A DNA stretch of 43,041 nt from Spirochaetales bacterium (GCA_030604195.1 JAUVWI010000025.1:1-43041); one strand, 5' to 3'. Positions 15,724 to 24,622 are shown, counted from the first letter of the stretch. A program made the numbers and translations. The notes: generated by a model from the sequence alone, not told the origin.

Positions 15724-17055
15724 ATGTTAGAAAATTTAAGTAAAAAATTTACAGATATATTCAGACAGGTCAGCGGCAAGGCCCACATTTCTGAAAAAAA
15801 CATCCGGGATGCCCTGGAAGAAATCAAGATTGCGCTGCTTGAGGCGGATGTAAATCTCCGGGTGGTGCGGCGTTTTATTAACCGCGCCACAGAAGAGGCT
15901 CTTGGTGAAAAGGTGCTGCGCTCGGTAACGCCCGGACAGCAGTTTATCCAGATAGTGCATTCCCGCATAGTGCAGCTGTTAGGAGACACCAGGCAGGAGT
16001 TAAAGCTGAAAGGGCCCGATACCCAGTCGGTAATTCTTCTGGCCGGACTCCAGGGTTCTGGAAAAACCACTACAGCGGCCAAGTTGGCCTTACATCTCAA
16101 GGGAAAAGGCCGGAAGGTTCTATTGGTTGCCGCAGATTTACGCCGTCCGGCAGCAGTTGAGCAGTTAACCATTCTGGCAGGAGAGGCCGGGGTGGATATC
16201 TACCGTGAAGCAGGCAAAGATCCGGTAAAGGTAGTCAGGAAATCTCTCGCTTATGCGAAAAAGGAACAGTTTGATACCCTGATAATCGATACTTCAGGAC
16301 GGCTGCAGATCGATGAAGAACTGATGGCGGAGATTGAGCAGGTAAAGAGGGTTTCGCGTCCTGAAGAACTGCTGCTGGTTGCTGATGCCATGACCGGTCA
16401 GAATGCAGTTGATATAGCAAAGAATTTTGATTCCCGTTTAGACTTGTCCGGAATTATCCTCAGTAAGTTTGACTCAGATACCCGTGGTGGCGCTGCGCTT
16501 TCAATAAAGTCCATTACGGGCAAAGCAATAAAGTTCATAGGCACCGGTGAGAAGCTGAGCAGTCTCGAGGAATTCATTCCGGAGAGGATCGCATCGCGCA
16601 TACTGGGAATGGGTGATGTTGTTTCTTTAGTAGAGAAAGCCCAGGAGACTATTGATGAGGAAGAAGCCTTTGAGCTTCAGCAGAAGATTGAATCGGCATC
16701 CTTCAACCTTGAAGATTACCTTGAACAGTTTAAAAGGGTTAGAAAGATGGGGAGCCTGCAATCTCTTCTGGAAATGATCCCGGGAGCAGCTGCGGCGCTT
16801 GATGGAGAATCAATCGATGAGCAGGCGCTGAAAAGAGAGGAAGCGATTATTCTCTCTATGACCGGGAATGAAAGGAAGAATCACCGGATTATCGGTCCCA
16901 GTCGCAAGAAAAGAGTAGCAAGAGGAAGCGGCACCTCAGTTTATGAGGTAAATAAGCTGCTCAAGAAGTTTGAAAAAACCCGTTTGATGATGAAAAAGAT
17001 GAGCAAAAATAAGAAATACCAGGCAAATATGCTAGCCCAGTTAAGCAGCTCATAA
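15724..17055 (+). CDS. ffh: signal recognition particle protein Ffh
   Basis: The product is 443 residues, normal for Ffh. N domain (1-85) is followed by the G domain with GLQGSGKTTTAAKLA (about 103), DLRRPAA, IIDTSGR and SKFDSDTRGG, and by the Met-rich M domain from about residue 300 (MGSLQSLLEMIPG, then a basic tail with M-M-K-K-M-S). It binds 4.5S RNA and signal peptides and delivers nascent chains to the membrane. It heads the ffh-rpsP-KH-rimM-trmD-rplS cluster, a gene order kept in many bacteria. Confidence 0.97.
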   Translation: MLENLSKKFTDIFRQVSGKAHISEKNIRDALEEIKIALLEADVNLRVVRRFINRATEEALGEKVLRSVTPGQQFIQIVHSRIVQLLGDTRQELKLKGPDTQSVILLAGLQGSGKTTTAAKLALHLKGKGRKVLLVAADLRRPAAVEQLTILAGEAGVDIYREAGKDPVKVVRKSLAYAKKEQFDTLIIDTSGRLQIDEELMAEIEQVKRVSRPEELLLVADAMTGQNAVDIAKNFDSRLDLSGIILSKFDSDTRGGAALSIKSITGKAIKFIGTGEKLSSLEEFIPERIASRILGMGDVVSLVEKAQETIDEEEAFELQQKIESASFNLEDYLEQFKRVRKMGSLQSLLEMIPGAAAALDGESIDEQALKREEAIILSMTGNERKNHRIIGPSRKKRVARGSGTSVYEVNKLLKKFEKTRLMMKKMSKNKKYQANMLAQLSSS

Positions 17056-17093
17056 GCAGAGATATAGTTTAAGCACACGCAAGGAGGATTGAA

Positions 17094-17345
17094 GTGAGTG
17101 TTAAAATCAGGTTGAAGAGGTTTGGTTCAAAAAAGAGACCATATTACCGAATTGTAGTAATGGATTCAAGGAGCCCAAGGGACGGTAGAACACTTGAAGA
17201 GGTGGGATTTTACCATCCAATCGAGGCAGAGGAAAAACAGCTGAGTATTAAGGAGGATCGAATTAGAAGCTGGTTGGAAAAGGGGGCCAGGCCCTCTGAT
17301 ACAGTAAGGAAACTGCTGAATAATCTAAATTTCCGCTTGAAATAG
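17094..17345 (+). CDS. rpsP: 30S ribosomal protein S16
   Basis: The product is 83 residues with the S16 signature at the N-terminus ([20 protein letters not shown]) and [12 protein letters not shown] start at 17094 after AAGGAGG. Second gene of the ffh-rplS cluster; S16 helps assemble the 30S subunit. Confidence 0.97.
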   Translation: MSVKIRLKRFGSKKRPYYRIVVMDSRSPRDGRTLEEVGFYHPIEAEEKQLSIKEDRIRSWLEKGARPSDTVRKLLNNLNFRLK

Positions 17346-17373
17346 CGATAAACTGCAAGAGAAGGAGATTCAT

Positions 17374-17607
17374 ATGGTAAAAGAACTTGTTGAATTCATT
17401 GCCCGATCTTTAGTGGATGACCCTGACGGGGTTATTGTAAATATGATAGAAGGTGAAAAATCCACCATTCTGGAGCTAAGAGTAGCCGGGGAAGATGTAG
17501 GAAAGGTTATTGGTAAGCATGGTAGAATTGCCAAGGCAGTTCGAACTATTTTAAGCGCGGCAGCGACAAAAACCGGGAAGAGGGTTGTACTAGAAATATT
17601 AGACTGA
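17374..17607 (+). CDS. khpA: KH-domain RNA-binding protein (YlqC/KhpA type)
   Basis: The product is 77 residues, a single type II KH domain with the GxxG loop in [11 protein letters not shown] (about 48-58). KhpA-like proteins bind RNA and in some bacteria affect cell division and sRNA function. A GAAGGAG site precedes ATG. The TGA overlaps the rimM start by one base. Confidence 0.9.
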   Translation: MVKELVEFIARSLVDDPDGVIVNMIEGEKSTILELRVAGEDVGKVIGKHGRIAKAVRTILSAAATKTGKRVVLEILD

Positions 17608-18110
17608 TGGAAGAAAAGCTGGCCATCGGCTTAATCAAAACAAGCCATGGGGTCAAAGGCAATCTCAAGGTAAAGAGTTTTTCCGGAGAGACCAGCCATT
17701 TTTTCCGGTTGAAGAAAGTATATATTAAAAAAAGGGATCGATTTATCCCTTACCGTGTTGAGTGGGCAGGCGGCAGCCATTCCAGCTTGTTATTGAAACT
17801 GGAGAGCATCGACACGCCGGAAGAAGCTGTCAGGTTACGCGGTGAAGTGTTGTGGGTTGACCGCAGCGATGCCAACCCCTTAAAACAAGGCGAATACTAC
17901 TATGCAGACCTAAGTCGCTGTAATGTCTATCATCAGGCAAAAGAGATAGGCAGAGTAAATACTGTAATTGAGGGAGGTGTTTCGGATATTCTGGAGGTAG
18001 TCACTCTGCAGGGCAAAACCATCATGGTTCCATTTGACGAACATTTTATTGGTGAGATAAATATGGAGGAGAAAAGGATCTATTTAGACAAGGATTTTGT
18101 TATCCCATGA
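17607..18110 (+). CDS. rimM: ribosome maturation factor RimM
   Basis: The product is 167 residues. N-terminal beta-barrel (IGLIKTSHGVKGNLKVKSFS) and C-terminal PRC-barrel (GEYYYADLSRCNVY, then I-L-E-V-V-T-L and FDEHFIGEINMEEKRIYL) match RimM. It binds S19 and helps the 30S head mature. It overlaps khpA by one base and trmD by four, so translation is coupled. Confidence 0.93.
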   Translation: MEEKLAIGLIKTSHGVKGNLKVKSFSGETSHFFRLKKVYIKKRDRFIPYRVEWAGGSHSSLLLKLESIDTPEEAVRLRGEVLWVDRSDANPLKQGEYYYADLSRCNVYHQAKEIGRVNTVIEGGVSDILEVVTLQGKTIMVPFDEHFIGEINMEEKRIYLDKDFVIP

Positions 18111-18877
18111 TCTTTAATATTCTCACCCTTTTTCCTGAAATATTTAAAGGGTACCTTGAATCATCGATCATCGGCAGAGCTGCAACTAAAGGATTTATAA
18201 CCGTTAATCTGGTAAACATTAGGGATTATGCCCTTGATAAACACCGGAGTTGCGATGATTATACTTATGGCGGCGGCGCCGGCATGGTGCTTAAGCCGGA
18301 ACCCCTGGCCGGGGCTTTAAACGCTGTCGGGGTGGCGCCTGGCCGCTCTGAAAGCGGCCAGGGAAAACGCTGTATCTATTTAACTCCTTCGGGATCTCTG
18401 CTGGATCAGAAGAAAGTTGAAGGATTAGCTGAGGAAAAAGAGCTGGTCTTGATTTGCGGCCGTTATGAGGGTGTAGATCAGCGCATACTTGACAGCTATG
18501 TAACTGATGAGCTTTCCGTTGGTGACTATGTTCTCTCCGGTGGTGAGGTTGCCGCAATGGTAGTACTGGATTCTGTAAGCAGGTTGCTGGCCGGGGTAAT
18601 ACAGAGTGATTCTCTGAAGGAAGAGAGCTTCAGAATGGATTTGCTGGAATACCCGCAGTATACCCGGCCTGTAGAGTTTAAAGGAAAACGGGTTCCTGAG
18701 GTGCTTTTATCCGGGGATCATGCTAAAATTGCATGCTGGCGTCTTAAAAAAAGCCTGGCCAGGACCTTTAATGTCCGCCCTGAGCTTTTAATGCGCCGAA
18801 GTAATTCCCGTGAGGAAATAGAGCTGATAGAGAAAATAATAGATGAAATGAATGAGGAAGGAGAAGCAAATGGATAG
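18107..18877 (+). CDS. trmD: tRNA (guanine37-N1)-methyltransferase TrmD
   Basis: The product is 256 residues. [20 protein letters not shown] opens the protein, and the SPOUT knot residues [12 protein letters not shown] and [13 protein letters not shown] are intact, as is YGGGAGM. It uses S-adenosylmethionine to methylate G37 beside the anticodon, preventing frameshifts. ATG overlaps the rimM stop; the end overlaps the start of rplS by eight bases. Confidence 0.96.
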   Translation: MIFNILTLFPEIFKGYLESSIIGRAATKGFITVNLVNIRDYALDKHRSCDDYTYGGGAGMVLKPEPLAGALNAVGVAPGRSESGQGKRCIYLTPSGSLLDQKKVEGLAEEKELVLICGRYEGVDQRILDSYVTDELSVGDYVLSGGEVAAMVVLDSVSRLLAGVIQSDSLKEESFRMDLLEYPQYTRPVEFKGKRVPEVLLSGDHAKIACWRLKKSLARTFNVRPELLMRRSNSREEIELIEKIIDEMNEEGEANG

Positions 18878-19220
18878 TATTAAAACAATTGAAGCGGAAC
18901 AGATAAAGAGCGGTGTTGAAGAATTCAATATTGGCGATACTGTGAAAGTCTATTTTAAGATCGTTGAAGGAAAGAATGAAAGAATACAGATCTACGAAGG
19001 GCTCTGTATTGCCATGAAGAATTCCGGTTTGAGACGAACCTTTAAGGTGAGAAAAGTTTCCTACGGGGTCGGCGTGGAAAGAACCTTCCCTATTCATTCA
19101 CCACGGATTCAGAAGGTCGAAGTAGTGCGCCGGGGACGGGTGCGGAGGGCTAAGCTCTATTATATCAGAGACCGGGTTGGTAAAGCGGCCAAAGTGCCGG
19201 AGCTAATTCGGAGGAAATAG
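18870..19220 (+). CDS. rplS: 50S ribosomal protein L19
   Basis: I start at 18870, where AAGGAG precedes ATG; this gives 116 residues. The L19 core is present: [20 protein letters not shown], then [17 protein letters not shown] and [13 protein letters not shown]. Last ribosomal gene of the cluster. Confidence 0.96.
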   Translation: MDSIKTIEAEQIKSGVEEFNIGDTVKVYFKIVEGKNERIQIYEGLCIAMKNSGLRRTFKVRKVSYGVGVERTFPIHSPRIQKVEVVRRGRVRRAKLYYIRDRVGKAAKVPELIRRK

Positions 19221-19229
19221 CCAGAGTCT

Positions 19230-20258
19230 ATGATCCCTGCTCCAGGGCTCGCCGGAATAAGGATTGATGCTAAACCTGGTCTGCCTCTTCAGGTTGGTGA
19301 ATATGTATCTCTCAAGGTCATCAAGCGGGTCATGGGTAATAAATGGGCTTTAGGATTAAAGGGACAGGTGCTTGCCGCACGCTCTGAAATTGAGCTTATT
19401 CCTGGTGAAACAATTCGCGCTCAGGTAAGCAGGGTAGGACGGCAGATTTTTTTTAAAATTAACTCTAAGCCGGAAAATAGACTGGAAACTTTTATCGCGC
19501 AAAGCGGACTTGCCCTTGATGCGGTTTCAAAGCAGATTGTATCGGCCATGCTCCGGAGCGGCCTCCCTCTGGATCCTGCTATAATACAGCGCATCCGCGA
19601 GCTTTTGGTTCGCCACAAGGGAAGAGGAAATCGTTTAGCCCGAATAATCACTATGATATTCGATAAGAACCTGGAGGGTGATTCGCCGGCTTTTGCCGGG
19701 CTTATAGAACTGTTAGGGTTTGGCGAAGAGGGTAGTGAAAATAGAGGGCAGGGCCGCAAGCAGCGGCAGCGCCGCTCGAAGAAAGAATCCCACGGCAGAG
19801 ATAAACTGGTACAGCTGCTCAAAGAGAGGGTAAACGCAAAAGCCGGAACTCAATATAATATGCTTCAGCTTTTTAACCACTTCAAAGCTAATAATGATAA
19901 TTGGCTGATAATCCCCTATAATTTTGAAACAGGCAGCAGCCTATTATCCGGTACGCTCCGACTATTATATGACCCCTACGGGAAGGTGACCAGGCGTTTT
20001 GTACTGATCGTTAATGACGATGAGGGAAACAGATGGTCTTTTTTGCTGCAGAGAAGGGATGGCAAAAACCGGCTTCATCTTTTTTGTAACCGGGAAAAGC
20101 ACAGATGGGCGGGAAGTAACAATTTAGCCGGGCTGCAAGCAAAATTGCAAAACCTCGGCGTGGAAGTTGACGATACTATAGGTGAGGATGGAGTCTTTGA
20201 TGGGTTTTCTCTTCCATGGGAAGGGCAAAACTTCAAGCGAATCGATACTCTGAGTTAG
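19230..20258 (+). CDS. FliK-like flagellar hook-length control homologue
   Basis: The product is 342 residues. The C-terminal 150 residues (NWLIIPYNFETGSSLLSGTL, R-L-L-Y-D, then F-V-L-I-V-N-D-D) look like the FliK C-terminal domain, and a linker of Arg/Gln/Lys-rich low complexity (about 165-190) separates it from a beta-rich N-terminal domain. In Bacillus the same place after rplS and rnhB is held by ylqG and ylqH, a FliK-like and an FlhB-C-like pair. The next gene here is that FlhB partner, so the two are probably interacting paralogues of the flagellar export switch. It begins nine bases after rplS; the ATG lacks a strong ribosome-binding site. Confidence 0.65.
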   Translation: MIPAPGLAGIRIDAKPGLPLQVGEYVSLKVIKRVMGNKWALGLKGQVLAARSEIELIPGETIRAQVSRVGRQIFFKINSKPENRLETFIAQSGLALDAVSKQIVSAMLRSGLPLDPAIIQRIRELLVRHKGRGNRLARIITMIFDKNLEGDSPAFAGLIELLGFGEEGSENRGQGRKQRQRRSKKESHGRDKLVQLLKERVNAKAGTQYNMLQLFNHFKANNDNWLIIPYNFETGSSLLSGTLRLLYDPYGKVTRRFVLIVNDDEGNRWSFLLQRRDGKNRLHLFCNREKHRWAGSNNLAGLQAKLQNLGVEVDDTIGEDGVFDGFSLPWEGQNFKRIDTLS

Positions 20259-20260
20259 TA

Positions 20261-20509
20261 ATGGATAAAGCTGTAGCTGTAAAATATACTCCGGATTTGC
20301 CGGCCCCCTTTATCCTGGCTAAAGGAAAGGGAGAATTAGCTGCGGTAATAGCAAAAATTGCCGGCAAAAATGGGATTGAGATCATTAATCTGCCGGAACT
20401 CGCTGATAACCTTATTGAACTGGAAGCGGGTTCGTTTATTCCGGAAGAGTATTATGAAATAATTGCCGAGCTTTTGCTATTTGTACGAGATCTGCAAAAG
20501 AGAGAGTGA
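20261..20509 (+). CDS. FlhB C-terminal-domain homologue (YlqH/FlhX type)
   Basis: I start at ATG 20261, giving 82 residues. The sequence AVKYTPDLPAPFILAKGKGE and later IPEEYYEIIAELLLFV match the cytoplasmic domain of FlhB downstream of its cleavage site. The NPTH motif and all membrane segments are missing. Such stand-alone FlhB-C proteins can partly replace the FlhB C-terminus in export switching in some bacteria. Here it follows a FliK-like gene by 2 bp and overlaps the HD-GYP gene by one base. Confidence 0.85.
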   Translation: MDKAVAVKYTPDLPAPFILAKGKGELAAVIAKIAGKNGIEIINLPELADNLIELEAGSFIPEEYYEIIAELLLFVRDLQKRE

Positions 20510-21639
20510 TGAAAAAGATAAATGTCGAAAAGTTAGAGAGCGGTATGTGTTTCAGCAAACCGGTATATTTTGAAGAAGGGAATATGCTGGTGCCGGCGGA
20601 TAAGCCGCTGAAAGAGCAGGATATTGAACGTCTGCTGAAATGGGGCATAACAGAAGTACAAACTGAAGGAAAGGTGATTACCGAAGCAGAAGCAGAAGCA
20701 AGCTCCGGTGAAGTGGATAAAAGCCTTTCCCGGTTGACGCACGGAGAGGCGAAGTATCTCAAGCTCTACCGGAGTGTGATAGAAGAGATCCATAGCATAT
20801 TTGGGGATATCGCTTCCGGAGTAAACGTTAAACACGACCTGATAGATAATGTGGTTCAAAAAATTCTTGATAAGGTGCGTGAAAGCAAAAATGACCTGGT
20901 TCAACTCATACAACGGGGTGCGGGTTCGCAAAGGGAGCTGGCCGCAAGTTCAGTGAACTGCGCTGTTCTTTCCACGGTAATTGGCATGAGTATGAAGATA
21001 AGCGGTCACCGCTTGATTCAATTAGTCACCGGCACCCTGCTTCATGATATAGGTATGGCAAGAGTGCCCAAAGAGATCTTGAATAAAAGTGAAAAGCTTA
21101 CAGCGGAAGAATTGCAGCAGGTGCGAACTCATCCGTTATATGGTTATCGTATAATCTCCAGGGAACTGAAGTATCCTGAGGATGTGGCAGTTATAGCCCT
21201 TCAGCATCAGGAACGGTGGGACGGTAAAGGGTATCCTCGGGGTATAAGGGGAGAAGATATTGTGTTGCCGGCGCGTATTGCCGCGGTAGCCGATGCCTAT
21301 GAAGCAATGATTAATATTCGTCCCTATCGCAGCTCCCTGATAGGTTACAGCGCAATGAAGGGGATATTAAGCGATAATGGCAAGCATTTTGATCCTCAGG
21401 TGATAAAAGCTTTCCTGGAGAGTGTGGGCATTTATCCTGTGGGCAGTATCTTGCAGCTGAATAATTCGAGCATCGGCAGGGTGGTGGCCAATCAGAAGGA
21501 TGCGCCCTTGAGACCTAAAATTGAGCTGCTGGTTGATGAATATGGGGTGCGGGCAACCGAGAGAGAGATCATCGATCTATTGGCAAAGAAGAAACTATTC
21601 ATAGTTAAAGCAATAGACCCCAGGACGGTAAATGAATAG
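20509..21639 (+). CDS. HD-GYP domain cyclic-di-GMP phosphodiesterase
   Basis: The product is 376 residues from ATG 20509 (TGATG overlap with the FlhB-like gene). The N-terminal 60 residues (MKKINVEKLESGMCF) match the domain usually found before HD-GYP. The catalytic part has LLHDIGMARVPKEIL (HD) and QHQERWDGKGYPRG (GYP), with VADAYEAM after it. The HDxGK form is here HDIGM, so the Lys is replaced. It should hydrolyse c-di-GMP or bind it. Its place beside flagellar paralogues fits control of motility. Confidence 0.9.
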   Translation: MKKINVEKLESGMCFSKPVYFEEGNMLVPADKPLKEQDIERLLKWGITEVQTEGKVITEAEAEASSGEVDKSLSRLTHGEAKYLKLYRSVIEEIHSIFGDIASGVNVKHDLIDNVVQKILDKVRESKNDLVQLIQRGAGSQRELAASSVNCAVLSTVIGMSMKISGHRLIQLVTGTLLHDIGMARVPKEILNKSEKLTAEELQQVRTHPLYGYRIISRELKYPEDVAVIALQHQERWDGKGYPRGIRGEDIVLPARIAAVADAYEAMINIRPYRSSLIGYSAMKGILSDNGKHFDPQVIKAFLESVGIYPVGSILQLNNSSIGRVVANQKDAPLRPKIELLVDEYGVRATEREIIDLLAKKKLFIVKAIDPRTVNE

Positions 21640-21985
21640 GAAAGGCAGAGAGGGTGAAGCAGCGGCGGTAAAATATCTGGAGAAAAATGGCTACAAGGTC
21701 GTGGAAAGGAATTTCCATTCCCGCCGAGGTGAAATTGACATTATTGCCCGTAAGAATGAGGAGCTGATTTTTGTGGAAGTAAAAAACTGGGATGCCCTGA
21801 CTATTGACAGCATTGAACACTCAATAAATTCTTTAAAAAAACAGCGGCTAATAGAAACGGCTCATTATTTTATCCACTGCCATCCGGAGCTTAAGGAGAG
21901 CAGAATAAGGTTTGATCTGATTTTTATTCATGGGGAATTGTCTAAGATAGATCATATTGAAAATGCATTTAACGGGGTAAATTAA
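21632..21985 (+). CDS. yraN: YraN family putative endonuclease-fold protein
   Basis: The product is 117 residues, matching UPF0102: GREGEAAAVKYLEKNGYKVV, then R-R-G-E-I-D-I-I-A and LIFVEVKNW, the PD-(D/E)xK-like core. Members look like Holliday-junction resolvases but their role is unsettled. It overlaps the HD-GYP gene by eight bases, as in the rplS-ylqG-ylqH-yraN order of other bacteria. Confidence 0.9.
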   Translation: MNRKGREGEAAAVKYLEKNGYKVVERNFHSRRGEIDIIARKNEELIFVEVKNWDALTIDSIEHSINSLKKQRLIETAHYFIHCHPELKESRIRFDLIFIHGELSKIDHIENAFNGVN

Positions 21986-21987
21986 GC

Positions 21988-22125
21988 GTGGTCAGAATCG
22001 CCAAAAAAGCAGATCCCAGAAGACTTCAAGAACTAAAGCGTAAGATCAATAATGAGGAATATATGGCTTTAGCCATAAGCAAAATTGCCCAGGAGCTGAC
22101 TAAAAGATTTGCCGGTGAGGAATAA
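21988..22125 (+). CDS. 45-residue conserved-looking protein
   Basis: GTG at 21988 starts a frame of 45 codons, 2 bp after yraN. The product (MVRIAKKADPRRLQELKRKI, then E-E-Y-M-A-L-A-I-S-K-I-A-Q-E-L) is basic and helical. Its stop lies inside the first unit of the 16-bp repeat. It is too short for the usual gene finders, and no family is known to me. The tight spacing argues that it is translated with yraN. Confidence 0.6.
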   Translation: MVRIAKKADPRRLQELKRKINNEEYMALAISKIAQELTKRFAGEE

Positions 22126-22161
22126 GTATGGTGAGGAATAAGTATGGTGAGGAATAAGTAT
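22114..22161 (+). repeat. three tandem 16-bp units with RBS and start
   Basis: Three perfect copies of GGTGAGGAATAAGTAT (22114-22129, 22130-22145, 22146-22161). Each unit, with the base after it, gives a ribosome-binding site GGTGAGG, spacer and ATG. The middle ATG (22128) opens a nine-codon ORF ending at 22157, and the last ATG (22160) starts the next gene. Confidence 0.9.
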
Positions 22162-22537
22162 GGCCAATAATCATAAGCAGCACCGGAAAAAAAGATATGA
22201 TAAAGATGATTCAAGGCAAAGACCTGGCTATAATAAGAAATTTAACTGCCTGAAAGATGCACCTCTGTGCCCACTCTGCCAGAAGCCGGTGAGAGATCTA
22301 TACTCGGCAATAACACATCAAAGCTCAAATGAACCCGCTCATTTTGACTGCATCTTAAAGATGCTGCGTGAGATTAATGAGCTCGCAGGCAACGAAAAGA
22401 TCTGTTATCTGGGCAATGGCAGCTTCGGCATAATACAATTAAGGAATGCTGCCGGTAAGGTGCGCTTTTTTATCAGAAAGCGGTTGAATTATGAAGAGAC
22501 TGACCCGGTTCCCGTTTGGCGCAAAAAACTTTTCTGA
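22160..22537 (+). CDS. conserved zinc-binding-type protein, unknown function
   Basis: The product is 125 residues with a basic, disordered N-terminus (MANNHKQHRKKRYDK) followed by C-P-L-C-Q-K-P-V-R-D and a later P-A-H-F-D-C, a probable zinc site. The C-terminal half (EKICYLGNGSFGIIQL, FFIRKRLNYEE, then V-W-R-K-K) is beta-rich. I associate this layout with a conserved spirochaete hypothetical protein. Its ATG is the third start of the 16-bp repeat. Role unknown. Confidence 0.7.
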   Translation: MANNHKQHRKKRYDKDDSRQRPGYNKKFNCLKDAPLCPLCQKPVRDLYSAITHQSSNEPAHFDCILKMLREINELAGNEKICYLGNGSFGIIQLRNAAGKVRFFIRKRLNYEETDPVPVWRKKLF

Positions 22538-22579
22538 TTTTCCCGGCTCGTGATTAACCATTAACTTCTTCTTTTTTCC

Positions 22580-22607
22580 TTGAAAAAGATTTATAGTATG
22601 CTATGAT
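22580..22607 (+). promoter_or_regulatory. padR promoter
   Basis: TTGAAA (22580-22585), 16-bp spacer, TATGAT (22602-22607). It would give a leader of about 180 nt before padR. Confidence 0.65.
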
Positions 22608-22612
22608 AGATT

Positions 22613-22794
22613 AAAAGCTTGTTGTTTTAAAAAGAAATATTGAAGTCCATTGTGACCAAAGGAAATCCTTTAGGGCGACCGGAGGAAGTCCTTTAGGGCA
22701 GTCGAAGATGGCACATGCCAGCATGGTACTGCTATGGGCTATAGTATTAAGCCAATAGGTATTAGCGCAGAGGGTCAATAAAGGGGAGAAAATT
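22613..22794 (+). ncRNA. structured leader upstream of padR
   Basis: Between promoter and ATG lie possible helices: TGACC (near 22650) with GGTCA (near 22768) closing a large loop; AAAGGA/TCCTTT; CGAC/GTCG around the second repeat; GGCA/TGCC; GGCT/AGCC. An 18-nt direct repeat (CCTTTAGGGCGACCG and CCTTTAGGGCAGTCG) is included. No known riboswitch motif is recognised. It may be a cis-acting leader or a separate small RNA. Confidence 0.45.
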
Positions 22795-23319
22795 ATGTCT
22801 TTAAAATATGCCTTGCTTGGGCTTTTAGCTGAAACACCGCGCTACGGTTATGAAATTAAACAGAATTTTGAGGGAGCGCTGGGTAATGTCTGGTCGGTAT
22901 CTTATGGACAGCTCTATCCGACTTTGCGCAGGCTCGCTGAACAGGGCTGGGTAACCAAAAAGACGGCTCCCGGTAAGAAGGCGGCTGAAAAAAATATATA
23001 TTCAATCACCAGTCAGGGTAAAAAGATGCTTGATGAATGGCTGCTGAAACCCCTGCGCTCCAGCTATAAAGTTAAGGATGAATTTACCCTTAAGTTTCTC
23101 TTTTTCAGTAAATTACCTAAAAGAAAAGTGATGGACTATCTGCGCATGCAGCAGAAAAAAACAGTCCTCCAGAGAGAGACTTTCCAGAGGACCCTGGTTT
23201 CCATCAGGGATGAAATCGATTTTTACCTGCAAGCCATTATTCGCAAAGGAATTATCCACCTTGAGGCGGAAAATCAGTGGCTCGAAGAGGTCATAGCCGA
23301 CCTTGAGGCTTCAGAATAA
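22795..23319 (+). CDS. PadR-family transcriptional regulator
   Basis: The product is 174 residues. The N-terminal winged helix (LLGLLAETPRYGYEIKQNFE, YGQLYPTLRRLAEQGW and ITSQGKKMLDEWL) is that of PadR. The C-terminal half (about 85-174) forms the helical dimer-forming part (VirA-like). PadR proteins mostly repress detoxification or stress genes. No neighbouring target is obvious, but autoregulation through the leader is possible. GGGGAG precedes ATG. It faces the HEAT-repeat gene convergently. Confidence 0.9.
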   Translation: MSLKYALLGLLAETPRYGYEIKQNFEGALGNVWSVSYGQLYPTLRRLAEQGWVTKKTAPGKKAAEKNIYSITSQGKKMLDEWLLKPLRSSYKVKDEFTLKFLFFSKLPKRKVMDYLRMQQKKTVLQRETFQRTLVSIRDEIDFYLQAIIRKGIIHLEAENQWLEEVIADLEASE

Positions 23320-23342
23320 AAATCGATCCATTAGTGATACCA

Positions 23343-24047
23343 TTATTGATATTTTCGCATCTCATCCAGAGTCTGCAGGGCTTTACGCTTTACGGTTTCA
23401 ATATAAGAACCCTGAGCTATGCGCACCAGGGTGCGGTAGGCCTCAGGATCCTTGATGCCATTGTTTGCCCTGGCAATTTTTTCTAAAGCCAGGCAGATGG
23501 CATAAGCCAGGTTGCCGTCAGGTTCATCAGGGTCCTGCCTGGCAAGGGTATAAGTGAGAGCAGAGACTACCTGGTTACCCTCATTCAAACCAAGCATTCC
23601 CAGGGCGTAGGCTGCTTCGGCCAAAACCATTGGCTCATCATCGGTTACCAATACCGTAAGCAGAGCATTTTTGGCATTTATTTTGGCCTGCTCTCCTGTC
23701 ATTCGACCCAGCAAATTGGCAGCCCGGCGCCGGACTTCAGGAAAATAATTTATCAGCCTGCCTTTTTCCCGCACGCGGCGGTTTATACCTTCCATAGCCA
23801 GGAATTCCATTATTATACCGTGGCCGTCAGTGGCGTTTCCCTCTTCAATAAGTTCTTCAAGTTGATCAAGGGTCTTCAGTTTCATATCACGGTCATCGGC
23901 GAAGGCTTGTTCTCTTAATATCTGAAGATCAATATTTTCCAGGTATAATTCCTCAACGGTACGCTCTCTCTCCCCTTCCTGGGCGGCAAGCGGTAAAGTG
24001 ATCAAGAAACTTAAGGTTATAATAAGTAAAACTGCTTTTCTTCTCAT
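23343..24047 (-). CDS. secreted HEAT-repeat protein
   Basis: The product is 234 residues. Residues 1-22 are a signal peptide ending at a probable ALAAQE-like site (LPLAAQ). The rest consists of paired helices of the HEAT/ARM type: VRRRAANLLGRM, VLAEAAYALGMLGLNEGNQV, NLAYAICLALEKIA. It should be a periplasmic protein-binding scaffold. Start is set by GAGGAGCGCC before ATG 24047. It is adjacent to a lipoprotein gene on the same strand, 22 bp apart, forming an envelope pair. Confidence 0.8.
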   Translation of the reverse strand: MRRKAVLLIITLSFLITLPLAAQEGERERTVEELYLENIDLQILREQAFADDRDMKLKTLDQLEELIEEGNATDGHGIIMEFLAMEGINRRVREKGRLINYFPEVRRRAANLLGRMTGEQAKINAKNALLTVLVTDDEPMVLAEAAYALGMLGLNEGNQVVSALTYTLARQDPDEPDGNLAYAICLALEKIARANNGIKDPEAYRTLVRIAQGSYIETVKRKALQTLDEMRKYQ

Positions 24048-24069
24048 AAAGGCGCTCCTCTTTTTAATA

Positions 24070-24615
24070 TTACCACACTCCTATCTTCCACTGATCATTT
24101 TCACGGACCAGCAGGTATAAAAGACCGCGAGTGTTACGGATTATGGAAATCGCTTTTACATGGTAGCGATCAATAAACTCAATATCATCAATATGGGCGC
24201 CCGAACGGCTGGGCACTACCACATAGGTAAAGTAATCACTGAGTGATTTAAGTACAATATTTTTCTTCTTTAAAATTGGTTTTTCAGATTGTTCAGCAAG
24301 ATATTGCGGATCACTGGTCCTCTGTATATAATCTGTTGATAAATAGGTGCTCCAGACCTCAAAGTCTTTACTCTCTATTACCTGGTTTAATACCTGGACA
24401 AATTCTTTGATCTCATCAAGAGTCTGGGAGTATATCTCGACCGTTACTACAAATTCCTCCTGCTCCTGTGGTGTTGTTTCCTCAATTTTTTCTTGAAAAG
24501 GTTCCGGTGGTAGTGGTGCCTGCATCAGTTCATCTGTCACTTTTGTCTTTCCCGCGCATGATAAATATAAAAACAGCAGGAATGGTAAAAGGCCGATGTG
24601 CAATTCAGCTTTCAT
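24070..24615 (-). CDS. lipoprotein, unknown function
   Basis: The product is 181 residues. A hydrophobic signal ends in LYLSCAGK, a good lipobox with Cys 20. The mature protein begins with a Pro/Glu/Gln-rich linker, then an alpha/beta domain (about 60-181) that resembles the NTF2-like or SnoaL-like fold in outline (VLNQVIESKDFEVWSTYLS, then Y-L-A). It is transcribed with the HEAT protein. The promoter -10 box ends seven bases before ATG, predicting a leaderless mRNA. Confidence 0.7.
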   Translation of the reverse strand: MKAELHIGLLPFLLFLYLSCAGKTKVTDELMQAPLPPEPFQEKIEETTPQEQEEFVVTVEIYSQTLDEIKEFVQVLNQVIESKDFEVWSTYLSTDYIQRTSDPQYLAEQSEKPILKKKNIVLKSLSDYFTYVVVPSRSGAHIDDIEFIDRYHVKAISIIRNTRGLLYLLVRENDQWKIGVW

Positions 24616-24622
24616 CTAAGTA

